From NCBI RefSeq assembly GCF_014193585.1, contig NZ_BLXY01000001.1, forward strand, positions 44,033 to 108,032: a stretch of 64,000 bases of DNA, in the 5' to 3' direction. This stretch comes from Geomonas paludis. GTDB taxonomy: Bacteria; Desulfobacterota; Desulfuromonadia; Geobacterales; Geobacteraceae. Of this stretch, positions 54,175 through 64,000 are shown in pieces (within the stretch, counting starts at the first letter, position 1; the number at the start of each line of letters is the position of its first letter). The notes under the pieces are model-generated. The model saw only the letters and a list, made by a program, of their open reading frames with translations, made no database searches and was not told the origin of the DNA. The position numbers and the translations under genes are program-made.

Positions 54175-54276
54175 CCTTTGCCGTCAATCTCATAGGACTT
54201 TCAGCACGTCTGATTCAAGTTTCGCGGTCCCGGTACCGATAGTGATTCTATTACCATTGGATGGGGAGGGTGAACT

Positions 54277-54705
54277 ATGCCTATTGTGACTTGGGACGGC
54301 AGCCTGGCAGTTGGACACGAAATGATAGATCAGCACCATGAACACCTGGTGGAACTGCTCAACAAGACGTACGACGAGTTCTGTGACAGAAAGTCGAAGC
54401 AGAACCTGGAAGCGGTACTTGATGAGCTGATCGATTATGCCACCTACCACTTCGCCCAGGAAGAGCTGCTCATGGAGAAGGTTGCGTTTCCCGCAGCGGA
54501 GGAACACCTGGCAGAACATGCCTACTTCATCACGAGGATAGGCGAGATCCAGAAGGAGTTCCTGGCCGGCACCAGCGCCATCTCCCTGGAAATCATCACC
54601 TTCCTGAAGAACTGGCTGGTGAGGCACATCTCTCAGAAGGATCTCGAATTGGGCGCCTACGCCACCGCTCACGAAGGCAGGCCGGTGGTGATCGATCTGA
54701 ACTGA
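54277..54705 (+). CDS. Bacteriohemerythrin
   Basis: 142 aa. The diiron motif is complete: HEMIDQHHEHLVELLN, YATYHFAQEELLMEK, HLAEHAYF and WLVRHISQKDLELG. The pattern is that of class I bacterial hemerythrins, which bind O2 reversibly. In anaerobes it may deliver or sense oxygen. A stand-alone cytoplasmic domain without a fusion. AGGGTG (GGGGAGGGTG) lies 10 nt before the ATG. Confidence 0.95.
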   Translation: MPIVTWDGSLAVGHEMIDQHHEHLVELLNKTYDEFCDRKSKQNLEAVLDELIDYATYHFAQEELLMEKVAFPAAEEHLAEHAYFITRIGEIQKEFLAGTSAISLEIITFLKNWLVRHISQKDLELGAYATAHEGRPVVIDLN

Positions 54706-54799
54706 CCCCCCTGTCACTCCCTCTGTGCCCGCCACTTCTGGTCCTGCGCAGGCATGACCAGCCCCCCTTTACCGGGCCCTGCAGAGAATCCCGGAAACC

Positions 54800-54845
54800 T
54801 TTGCCCCCCTCCCCTTGCGGCGGTAGGGGGCCAGGGGGTGGGGAC
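54800..54845. repeat. GC-rich dispersed repeat upstream of the hybrid kinase
   Basis: CCCCCCTCCCCTTGCGGCGG is followed by a run ending CAGGGGGTGGGG. This is a divergent copy of the CCCTC/GAGGG family. The rest of 54706-54997 carries only a small perfect hairpin (54963-54979) before the start codon. Confidence 0.65.
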
Positions 54846-54997
54846 CGGAAAACCGCCGCCCGGCGCCCTGCCGGAAATGGTTCAAGTTCTCAAGCGCTGC
54901 TCCGATACGCTTGCAGTAGCTAGATGTGTGTGAAAATCCGGACGTCTTTGATTGCAGCAGAGGTGACCAGAATGGTCACTTTAGACGGGTAGAAGCC

Positions 54998-57838
<2,841 letters not shown>

Positions 57839-57840
57839 CC

Positions 57841-60006
57841 ATGGAGGAGATGACGGCGAAAATGGATGCCATGCTGAACGACGACGCAAACGAACTGCGC
57901 CCCGAGCTGGTGCTGGTGGTCGATGACGACGAGATGATACGGGCCCTGGCCGTGGCGGCCCTGGAGCAGGCGGGTTTTTTCGTGGCCGAGGCCGAGAACG
58001 GGGTCGTGGCCCTGGAGCAGTTCCGGCAGCTGCAGCCCGACATCGTCCTGCTCGACGTGATGATGCCGGAGATGGACGGCTTTGCCACCTGCCGCGCCCT
58101 GCGCGCCCTCGCCGCCGGCCGCGACGTACCGGTCCTCATGATGACCGGCCTGGACGACACCCGCGCCATCGAGCAGGCCTACCACGCCGGGGCCACCGAT
58201 TTCGCCACCAAGCCCATTCAGTGGGCCATCCTGCGGCAACGGGTCCGCTACATGCTCCGCTCCAGCAAGGCCATGCGCGACCTCAGGGTGAGCGAGGCGC
58301 GCCTGAGCAAGGCGCACCGCATCGCCCACATGGGGAGCTGGGAGTGGGACGTCCTCAACGACAAGTTCTACTGGTCCCAGGAGATCGCCAACATCTTCGC
58401 CGTCGACCCGAACGGGTTCGACTCCTCCTACGCGGCCTTTCTCAACATCATCCATCCGCTGGACAAGGAGCTCTTCAACAAGGCCTTCGAGGACGCCTGC
58501 GCCTTCCAGCGCCCGATCAGCCTGGACCACCAGATCGTGCTCCCGCGGGGCGACGAGCGCTACTGCCACACCGAGGGGGAGGTCGACACCGATGACAGCG
58601 GGCGCGTGGTCTACATCTCCGGCACCATCCAGGACATCACCGAGAGAAAGCGCATCGAGGACCAGGTGCGCTCCCTCGCCTACTACGACAGCATCACCGG
58701 GCTCCCCAACCGGGTCCTTTTCGGCGAACTGCTGGAGCGCGCCCTCACCTTCGCGCGCCGATACCGCAAGAAGGTGGCGGTCCTGTTCCTGGACCTGGAC
58801 CGTTTCAAGGAGATCAACGACACCCTGGGGCACGCAGTCGGGGACAACCTGCTCCGGGAAGTGTCCGAGCGCCTCAAGCACTGCATCCGCGGCTACGACT
58901 CGGTATGGCAGGGGATCGGGGCGACGGAGGGGACCCCGGTGGCCCGGCTGGGGGGGGACGAGTTCACCGTCATCATGGAGGACATCCAGGACAGCAACGG
59001 GGTGATCGCCGCCTCGCAGCGGATCCTGCAGCTCCTTTCGGACCCCTTCCTCCTGGACGAGGGAGAGATCTGCGTCTCCGCCAGCATCGGCATCAGCATC
59101 TTCCCCGACGACGGCGAGGACGCCATGACCCTGGTGCGCAACGCCGACACCGCCATGTACCACGCCAAGCGGGAGGGGCGCAACAACGCCCAGTTCTTCA
59201 TGCAGGCCTTGAACGACGCCGCCTGCGAGAGGCTGCAGCTGGAGCGGCAGCTCAGGAAGGGGCTGGCCAACGAGGAATTCGTGCTCTACTACCAGCCGCA
59301 GATCGATGCCGGCAGCGGCAGCATCGTGGGGCTGGAGGCGCTGATCCGCTGGCAGAGCCCGGAACTGGGCTTCGTCCCCCCCGCCAGCTTCATCCCCTTT
59401 GCCGAGGAGAGCGGCCAGATCATGCTGATCGACGAGTGGGTGGTCCATGCCGCCTGCCGCCAGGTCGCCGCCTGGCTCGCCCAGGGGATCGTCCCCCCCA
59501 GGGTCGCGGTCAACCTCTCCGGCTGCCACTTCCTCAAGAAGAGCCTGGTGGAGATGGTGGCCGAGTGCCTGCAGAACTTCGCCCTGGAGGGGCGTCACCT
59601 GGAGGTGGAGCTGACCGAAGGCGTGATCATGCGGGACGTGGAGCAGGCGACCGCCACGCTGACGGAGTTGAAGGCTATGGGGGTGACGGTCTCCATCGAC
59701 GACTTCGGCACCGGCTACTCTTCGCTGAGCTACCTCAGGCGCTTTCCCATCGACACCCTGAAGATAGACCGCTCCTTCATCACCGGCGTGACCAAGGATA
59801 CCGACGGCGCGGCCATCACCACCGCCATCATCTCCATGGCCACCAGCATGAGGCTGGAGATCATCGCCGAGGGGGTCGAGACCGCTGAGCAGATGAACTT
59901 CCTCCTGGAGCACGGCTGCCCCGTCATGCAGGGGTACCTGTTCTGCCGCCCGGTCCCCCCGGAGGAGATCACCCGCCTGCTGGTCGAGGGGCTCCCCATG
60001 CCGTAA
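57841..60006 (+). CDS. Response regulator with PAS, GGDEF and EAL domains
   Basis: 721 aa from ATG 57841. It has a receiver domain with Asp71 (VLLDVMMPEMDG), a PAS/PAC domain (about 150-280), a GGDEF domain with intact LGGDEF near residue 370, and an EAL domain with LEALIRW near 498, ELTEGVIM, DDFGTGYSS and IDRSFITG. Both synthesis and breakdown of c-di-GMP are possible, as all catalytic motifs are present. It is encoded 2 bp after the hybrid kinase, whose Hpt domain can phosphorylate it. A REP copy follows the stop. Confidence 0.93.
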   Translation: MEEMTAKMDAMLNDDANELRPELVLVVDDDEMIRALAVAALEQAGFFVAEAENGVVALEQFRQLQPDIVLLDVMMPEMDGFATCRALRALAAGRDVPVLMMTGLDDTRAIEQAYHAGATDFATKPIQWAILRQRVRYMLRSSKAMRDLRVSEARLSKAHRIAHMGSWEWDVLNDKFYWSQEIANIFAVDPNGFDSSYAAFLNIIHPLDKELFNKAFEDACAFQRPISLDHQIVLPRGDERYCHTEGEVDTDDSGRVVYISGTIQDITERKRIEDQVRSLAYYDSITGLPNRVLFGELLERALTFARRYRKKVAVLFLDLDRFKEINDTLGHAVGDNLLREVSERLKHCIRGYDSVWQGIGATEGTPVARLGGDEFTVIMEDIQDSNGVIAASQRILQLLSDPFLLDEGEICVSASIGISIFPDDGEDAMTLVRNADTAMYHAKREGRNNAQFFMQALNDAACERLQLERQLRKGLANEEFVLYYQPQIDAGSGSIVGLEALIRWQSPELGFVPPASFIPFAEESGQIMLIDEWVVHAACRQVAAWLAQGIVPPRVAVNLSGCHFLKKSLVEMVAECLQNFALEGRHLEVELTEGVIMRDVEQATATLTELKAMGVTVSIDDFGTGYSSLSYLRRFPIDTLKIDRSFITGVTKDTDGAAITTAIISMATSMRLEIIAEGVETAEQMNFLLEHGCPVMQGYLFCRPVPPEEITRLLVEGLPMP

Positions 60007-60007
60007 A

Positions 60008-60036
60008 GGGGACTGGCTCCGCAGGTGCCTGTCCCC
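60008..60036. repeat. REP-like palindromic repeat, copy 8
   Basis: GGGGACTGGCTCC GCA GGTGCCTGTCCCC. It begins one base after the EAL gene stop codon. Confidence 0.85.
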
Positions 60037-60196
60037 TTTCCATCTCCTGGTCCCCCCTCCCGTCAAAGAAGAACCTTCCCCAGCGGAGGCGCCCGGGCGC
60101 GCAGGTCTCCTCTGTATCAGGCAACAGTTGAACAGTTGCAATCCGCGGAAAATGTCTTACCCTTTCCCGAGAATTCAACCTGCAATAGGAGGAACT

Positions 60197-60700
60197 ATGC
60201 CTAAAGTTACTTTCAAGGGAAACCCGGTGACACTGGTGGGGCCGGAACTGAAGGTGGGGGATGCCGCTCCCAATTTCGCCGTGGTGGACAACTCTCTCAA
60301 CCAGGTGACCCTGGCCAACTATGAGGGAAAAGTGAAGATCATCAGCGCCGTTCCTTCACTGGACACGCCGGTCTGTGACACGGAGACGAGGCGCTTCAAC
60401 CAGGAAGCGGCCGGACTCCCCGGCAACGTGGTCGTCCTGACCATCAGCGCCGACCTCCCCTTCGCCCAGAAAAGGTGGTGCGGGGCCGCCGGGATCGACA
60501 AGGTGGTCACCCTCTCCGACTACCGCGACCGCTCCTTCGCCCTGGCCTACGGCGTGCTGATCGAGGAACTGAAGCTCTTGGCCCGCGCCGTGTTCGTCAT
60601 CGACCAGAAGAACGTGATCCGCCACATCCACTTCGTCCCCGAGGTGACCCAGGAACCGGACTACGCGGCCGTGCTGGCGGCGGCCAGGGAACTGGGCTAG
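60197..60700 (+). CDS. tpx: Thiol peroxidase Tpx
   Basis: 167 aa from ATG 60197 (GGAGGAACT). It is an atypical 2-Cys peroxiredoxin with peroxidatic Cys in SLDTPVCDTETRRFN (about residue 60) and resolving Cys in KRWCGAAGID (about residue 94). It reduces hydrogen and alkyl peroxides using thioredoxin. Full length. A terminator follows. No OxyR or PerR gene is adjacent. Confidence 0.95.
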   Translation: MPKVTFKGNPVTLVGPELKVGDAAPNFAVVDNSLNQVTLANYEGKVKIISAVPSLDTPVCDTETRRFNQEAAGLPGNVVVLTISADLPFAQKRWCGAAGIDKVVTLSDYRDRSFALAYGVLIEELKLLARAVFVIDQKNVIRHIHFVPEVTQEPDYAAVLAAARELG

Positions 60701-60723
60701 TCCGGAAGCGCTCCGTGAACGCC

Positions 60724-60757
60724 AAAGGCGCCCGCAGCCAATGCCGCGGGCGCCTTT
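60724..60757 (+). terminator. Terminator after tpx
   Basis: AAAGGCGCCCGC (60724-60735), 10-nt loop, GCGGGCGCCTTT (60746-60757), followed by more Ts. Confidence 0.9.
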
Positions 60758-60833
60758 TTTTGCCCTCGCGTCCCCCCGCCGCTTTCCTGATTTTTCTGGA
60801 CGGGGCGCACGCGTTGATAGTAAAAGGGTTGTC

Positions 60834-61838
60834 ATGGAAACCAGAACCATCCCCATCACGCTGCAGATCAGCTACGCGCTGGCGGTGCTCGCCGTCTTCA
60901 CGGTGCTGCACTTCCACCTGCTGCCGGCGGTTTTCGCCGGGCTGGCGGTGTACGCGCTCACGGCGAAGCTCGCGCTCAAGCTCCCGGTGCGCTGGGGGAC
61001 GCTGACCCAGAAGGTGGCGCTGGCGGGGATCATCCTGTTCGTCATCGGCCTGGTATCCGCGATCTGCCTGGGGCTTTGGTCCTTCCTGCGCGGGCACCAC
61101 GGCATGTCCAACCTGCTCGGGACGGCTGCGGAGACCCTGGACAACCTGAAGCGGAACCTCCCCGAGGAGATGACCGCGCTTTTGCCTGACACGGTGGACG
61201 AACTGCGCGAGCAGGTGGTCACCATGCTGCGCGAGCACGGCAAGAACATCTCCTCGGTCGGCATCTCCGGGGTGAAGACCTTCGCCCACCTGGTACTGGG
61301 CATGGTGGTGGGGAGCCTCGCGGTCCTGCATCGCTTCAACCGGGACGCCGGCTTTCCGCCGCTCGCCTCGCACCTGCACGACCGGCTCCTGAACCTGGCC
61401 AGCGCCTTCGACAAGGTGGTGTTCGCCCAGGTGAAGATCTCTCTTTTGAACACGGCCCTGACCGCGCTCTACCTGGCGGTGATTCTCCCCCTGTGCGGCG
61501 TCTACCTCCCCATGGTGACGCTCTTGATCCTGCTCACCTTCATCGCCGGGCTGCTGCCGGTGGTGGGAAACCTCATCTCCAACTTCACCATCGTGCTGAT
61601 CAGCCTCGGGGCCTCCCCCATGGTCGGCGTCGCCTCGCTCGCATTCCTGGTACTGATCCACAAGCTGGAGTACTTCACCAACGCCCGCATCGTGGGCAGC
61701 GAGGTGAAGGCGAGCGTCTGGGAGCTTCTGACCGCCATGCTGGTCATGGAAGCGATCTTCGGCGTGGCGGGGCTGGTCGCCGCCCCCGTGGTCTACGCCT
61801 GGCTCAAGGCGGAACTGAAGGCCTACCGGCTGGTGTGA
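60834..61838 (+). CDS. AI-2E family membrane permease
   Basis: 334 aa from ATG 60834 (AAAAGGG upstream). About eight membrane segments in the AI-2E/UPF0118 layout: two paired helices at the N-terminus, a soluble helical region (about 95-150), then four to five helices ending in a glycine-rich LTFIAGLLPVVGNLISNF. Members include the AI-2 exporter TqsA and Na+/H+ antiporters; the substrate is not inferable. Single gene. Confidence 0.88.
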   Translation: METRTIPITLQISYALAVLAVFTVLHFHLLPAVFAGLAVYALTAKLALKLPVRWGTLTQKVALAGIILFVIGLVSAICLGLWSFLRGHHGMSNLLGTAAETLDNLKRNLPEEMTALLPDTVDELREQVVTMLREHGKNISSVGISGVKTFAHLVLGMVVGSLAVLHRFNRDAGFPPLASHLHDRLLNLASAFDKVVFAQVKISLLNTALTALYLAVILPLCGVYLPMVTLLILLTFIAGLLPVVGNLISNFTIVLISLGASPMVGVASLAFLVLIHKLEYFTNARIVGSEVKASVWELLTAMLVMEAIFGVAGLVAAPVVYAWLKAELKAYRLV

Positions 61839-61883
61839 ACCGCACAGCTGGCCAAAGGGTGCGGGCATAGTATCATTGCCGGC

Positions 61884-63230
61884 ATGACCGCCGACCTGCA
61901 GACAAAGCGCCTCGCGGCACACCGCTTCGACTCGGGCGCCGGCGGGGCTTCGCGCCCCCGCCTCCTGCGCACCCGCACGCCGCGCCGTGTGCCCCTCTTT
62001 CCCTGGCACCTCGCCGCTATCCTGCTCCTGCTCCTGTTCTGCGTCGCCTCCAATTGTCTCGCCGCAACGCCCTCCCCGGCCGCCACCCTGTACTATTTCT
62101 GGGGCGAAGGGTGTCCGCATTGCGCCCAGGCGAAGCCGCTGCTGGAACAGCTGCAGCGCAAGTATCCCGAGCTTCGGGTGGAATCCTGGGAAGTGCTGCA
62201 GCACCGCGAGAATATCCCGCGTCTGATGCGGATGGCCAGGGAAAGGGGTCGGGAGGCGACCGGCGTCCCGGTCTTCATTATCGGGGCGCACTACTTCAGC
62301 GGGTTCTCCCGGCAGACCCCGGCACAGCTGGAAAGCGCCGTGAAGGAAGCCCTGCAGGATCGTGCGCAGCATGGCGTGCCACCCCGCGCCGCCACCCCCC
62401 GGGCCGCCGAACGGCTCGCGATTCCCGGGGTCGGAGAGCTCGATGCGCGCCGATCCCTCCCCTACTTGACCCTGGTGATCGCCGCTTTGGACAGCTTCAA
62501 CCCCTGCGCCTTCTTCGTGCTCTTTTTCCTTTTGAGCCTCTTGATCCACGTCCGATCGCGACCACGCATGATTCTCATCGGAGGCGTGTTCGTCGCCGTC
62601 TCGGGGCTTTTGTACTTCCTGTTCCTTGCGGCCTGGCTGAACCTGTTCCTGGTGGCCGGCACCCTTCCCGTCGTCACCACGGCCGCCGGGGTCCTGGCGC
62701 TGGTCATCGGCCTGGTCAACGTGAAGGACTTCTTCCTGTTCCGGCAGGGGATCACCCTCAGCATCCCCGAAGGGAAAAAGCCCGACCTTTTTGCACGCAT
62801 GAGACGGCTCCTGAAAGCGGAGTCGCTTCCGGCGCTTCTTGCCGGGACCGGCGTCCTCGCTGTGGCCGCCAACAGCTACGAGCTGCTGTGCACCGCTGGC
62901 TTCCCCATGGTCTTCACCCGTGCCCTGACGCTGCACCGGCTCCCGACGGCTGCGTACTACGGTTACCTCGCCCTGTACTGCCTGGTTTACGTACTACCGC
63001 TGGCCGCAATCGTGGCGATTTTCACGGCAACGCTGGGGGGGAAAAAACTGACCGAGTGGCAGGGGCGGGTGCTGAAGCTGGTATCGGGGCTGATGATGCT
63101 GGGGCTCGCGGGGGTGCTGCTGATACGCCCGGCGCTGTTGAACGACCCAGCGCTCTCCGGTCTTCTGCTCGCTGCGACCCTGGCGCTCGCCGCGGTGCTC
63201 GCGCTCTGCTTCCGACCAGGGCGCCGATGA
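61884..63230 (+). CDS. Thioredoxin-like domain fused to CcdA/DsbD-like membrane domain
   Basis: 448 aa. An N-terminal membrane segment (LAAILLLLLFCVASNC) precedes a thioredoxin/glutaredoxin domain with FWGEGCPHCAQAKP (CxxC). A six- or seven-helix membrane domain follows with Cys in DSFNPCAFFVLF and in NSYELLCTAGFP, the pair that moves electrons across the membrane in the CcdA/DsbD family. The domain order is the reverse of what a CcdA-TlpA fusion would show. Predicted role: delivering reducing power to periplasmic thiols. Confidence 0.88.
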   Translation: MTADLQTKRLAAHRFDSGAGGASRPRLLRTRTPRRVPLFPWHLAAILLLLLFCVASNCLAATPSPAATLYYFWGEGCPHCAQAKPLLEQLQRKYPELRVESWEVLQHRENIPRLMRMARERGREATGVPVFIIGAHYFSGFSRQTPAQLESAVKEALQDRAQHGVPPRAATPRAAERLAIPGVGELDARRSLPYLTLVIAALDSFNPCAFFVLFFLLSLLIHVRSRPRMILIGGVFVAVSGLLYFLFLAAWLNLFLVAGTLPVVTTAAGVLALVIGLVNVKDFFLFRQGITLSIPEGKKPDLFARMRRLLKAESLPALLAGTGVLAVAANSYELLCTAGFPMVFTRALTLHRLPTAAYYGYLALYCLVYVLPLAAIVAIFTATLGGKKLTEWQGRVLKLVSGLMMLGLAGVLLIRPALLNDPALSGLLLAATLALAAVLALCFRPGRR

Positions 63231-63248
63231 GGGGGACAGGATGGGGGG

Positions 63249-64000
63249 CTAGCCGGTAACGAAGCCCCCGGCCAGGGTGGTCCTGATCTTCTCCCCCAGG
63301 CTCGCCATGTCGAAGGGCTTCTGGATGAAGTTGGCCCGGCCGCGGTCCACCCCCTTGTCCAGCAGGGTTTCCGCATCGTACCCCGACATGTAGATGATCT
63401 TCACATCCGGGCGCAGGGCGAGGATGGTTTCCACCGCCTCCCTGCCGTTCGCCCCCGGCAGCATCACGTCCGAAAGCACCAGGTCGATGCCGTGGTCCGC
63501 CCGGCACAACTCCAGCGCCTCGCTCGAATTCCCGGCCAGCAGCACGCGATACCCCATGTGCTCCAGCATCTTGAGGGTCATTTTCCCCACGATCTCGTCG
63601 TCCTCGAGCACCAGCACCGTACCGGTCGCCTGCCCCGCCGGGACCGCCTTCAACTCCGGGACCCGTTCCCGGAAGCGAGGCAGGCAGACCTTGAAGGTGG
63701 TCCCCACCCCCCGCTGGCTCTCCACGGTCACGAAGCCGCCGTTCTGGGTCACCATGCCGTAGACGCTGGCAAGGCCGAGACCGCTCCCCTGGCCCACCTC
63801 GCGCGTGGTGAAGAAGGGATCGAAGACGCGCCGGCAGGTCTCGGGATCCATGCCGTGACCGGAATCGGAGATGGCGATCTCCAGGTACTCCCCCGGCGCC
63901 GCATCGATGTTGGCGCTGCAGACCTCCTCCCCTACCGTCACGTTCTCGGTGCCGATGACCAGATCCCCGCCGTCAGGCATGGCGGCACCGGCGTTACTGA
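63249..64000 (-). CDS. Hybrid histidine kinase, C-terminal part (gene continues past right edge)
   Basis: At least 250 aa, frame open to the window edge. It has the end of a HATPase (SNAGAAMPDGGDLVIG, SDSGHGMD, GSGLGLASVYGMV) followed by a receiver domain with Asp in DLVLSDVMLPGANG and Lys in FIQKPFD. The N-terminal sensor and HisKA domains lie right of the window. The apparent ATG at 63980 is internal, as the codons before it continue the family sequence. Confidence 0.9.
   Translation of the reverse strand, partial: SNAGAAMPDGGDLVIGTENVTVGEEVCSANIDAAPGEYLEIAISDSGHGMDPETCRRVFDPFFTTREVGQGSGLGLASVYGMVTQNGGFVTVESQRGVGTTFKVCLPRFRERVPELKAVPAGQATGTVLVLEDDEIVGKMTLKMLEHMGYRVLLAGNSSEALELCRADHGIDLVLSDVMLPGANGREAVETILALRPDVKIIYMSGYDAETLLDKGVDRGRANFIQKPFDMASLGEKIRTTLAGGFVTG

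Noticed and set aside
63231-63245. Possible ninth REP copy (GGGGGACAGG) after the thioredoxin-CcdA gene
   Set aside because: Only about 10 bp match and the other arm is absent.

Overview
The window looks like part of a chromosome from a Geobacter/Geomonas-type deltaproteobacterium (Desulfuromonadota, Geobacterales). This is inferred from the gene content, not from a database search. The signs are: high GC with strong C/G at third codon positions; small multiheme c-type cytochrome and heme-c sensor genes; an MglA/MglB pair; an F-type ATPase operon with two b-type subunits and no a or c subunit; many sensor kinases; sigma-54 control of chemotaxis; a selenoprotein; and dispersed GC-rich palindromic repeats. 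No prophage, transposase, CRISPR array, rRNA or certain tRNA was seen.

Layout. 1-300: the 3' part of a rod-shaped structured RNA (6S-like) and its terminator. 418-2621 (-): a soluble lytic transglycosylase behind a sigma-54 response regulator. 2823-8190 (+): a chemotaxis operon cheW-cheA-cheR-HDOD-cheB behind a good -24/-12 promoter. 8209-12135 (-): a small unknown gene, an EamA transporter, a membrane-anchored aspartic protease and a MATE transporter. 12333-18285 (-): the ATP synthase operon b'-b-delta-alpha-gamma-beta-epsilon. 18786-20391 (-): parA-parB. 20599-25210 (+): a triheme cytochrome, a heme-c/HAMP/PAS sensor, an RRM protein and uvrC. 25434-28104 (-): mglB-mglA and a phosphohexomutase. 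28263-28844 (+): a secreted cyclophilin. 28880-37670 (-): a long co-directional run, plsC, a 60-aa membrane protein, a TPR-like protein, RNase J, ftsK, a double-ACT protein, def, then a ccsA/resB-like pair split by a GxxExxY cassette. 37788-42414: ssb and two sensor kinases. 42652-45879 (+): a coiled-coil protein, a selenocysteine-containing AhpD-like protein, a MATE protein and a CheR-like methyltransferase. 46168-48946: fabH, a small membrane protein, a HEAT protein and an HD-GYP protein. 49124-61838 (+): radA, a DksA-like gene, a GAF kinase, an iron-sulfur flavodoxin-like protein, hemerythrin, a hybrid kinase with a REC-PAS-GGDEF-EAL protein, tpx and an AI-2E family permease. 61884-63230 (+): a thioredoxin-CcdA-like fusion. 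The right edge cuts a hybrid kinase (-).

How they fit together. Motility and signalling dominate: the NtrC-type regulator next to the che operon, the sigma-54 promoter in front of cheW, the Mgl GTPase pair and the c-di-GMP proteins. Redox and oxidative-stress functions form a second theme: small cytochromes, heme-c sensing, cytochrome assembly, hemerythrin, Tpx, the AhpD-like selenoprotein and the thioredoxin-CcdA fusion.

The most notable items are an 84-codon selenoprotein gene, missed by ordinary ORF calling, with CPDU in place of CxxC and a SECIS-like hairpin 11 nt after the UGA; an inverted-repeat-bounded GxxExxY cassette between two cytochrome-assembly genes; and an approximately 30-bp palindromic repeat family, one copy of which is translated inside a hybrid histidine kinase.
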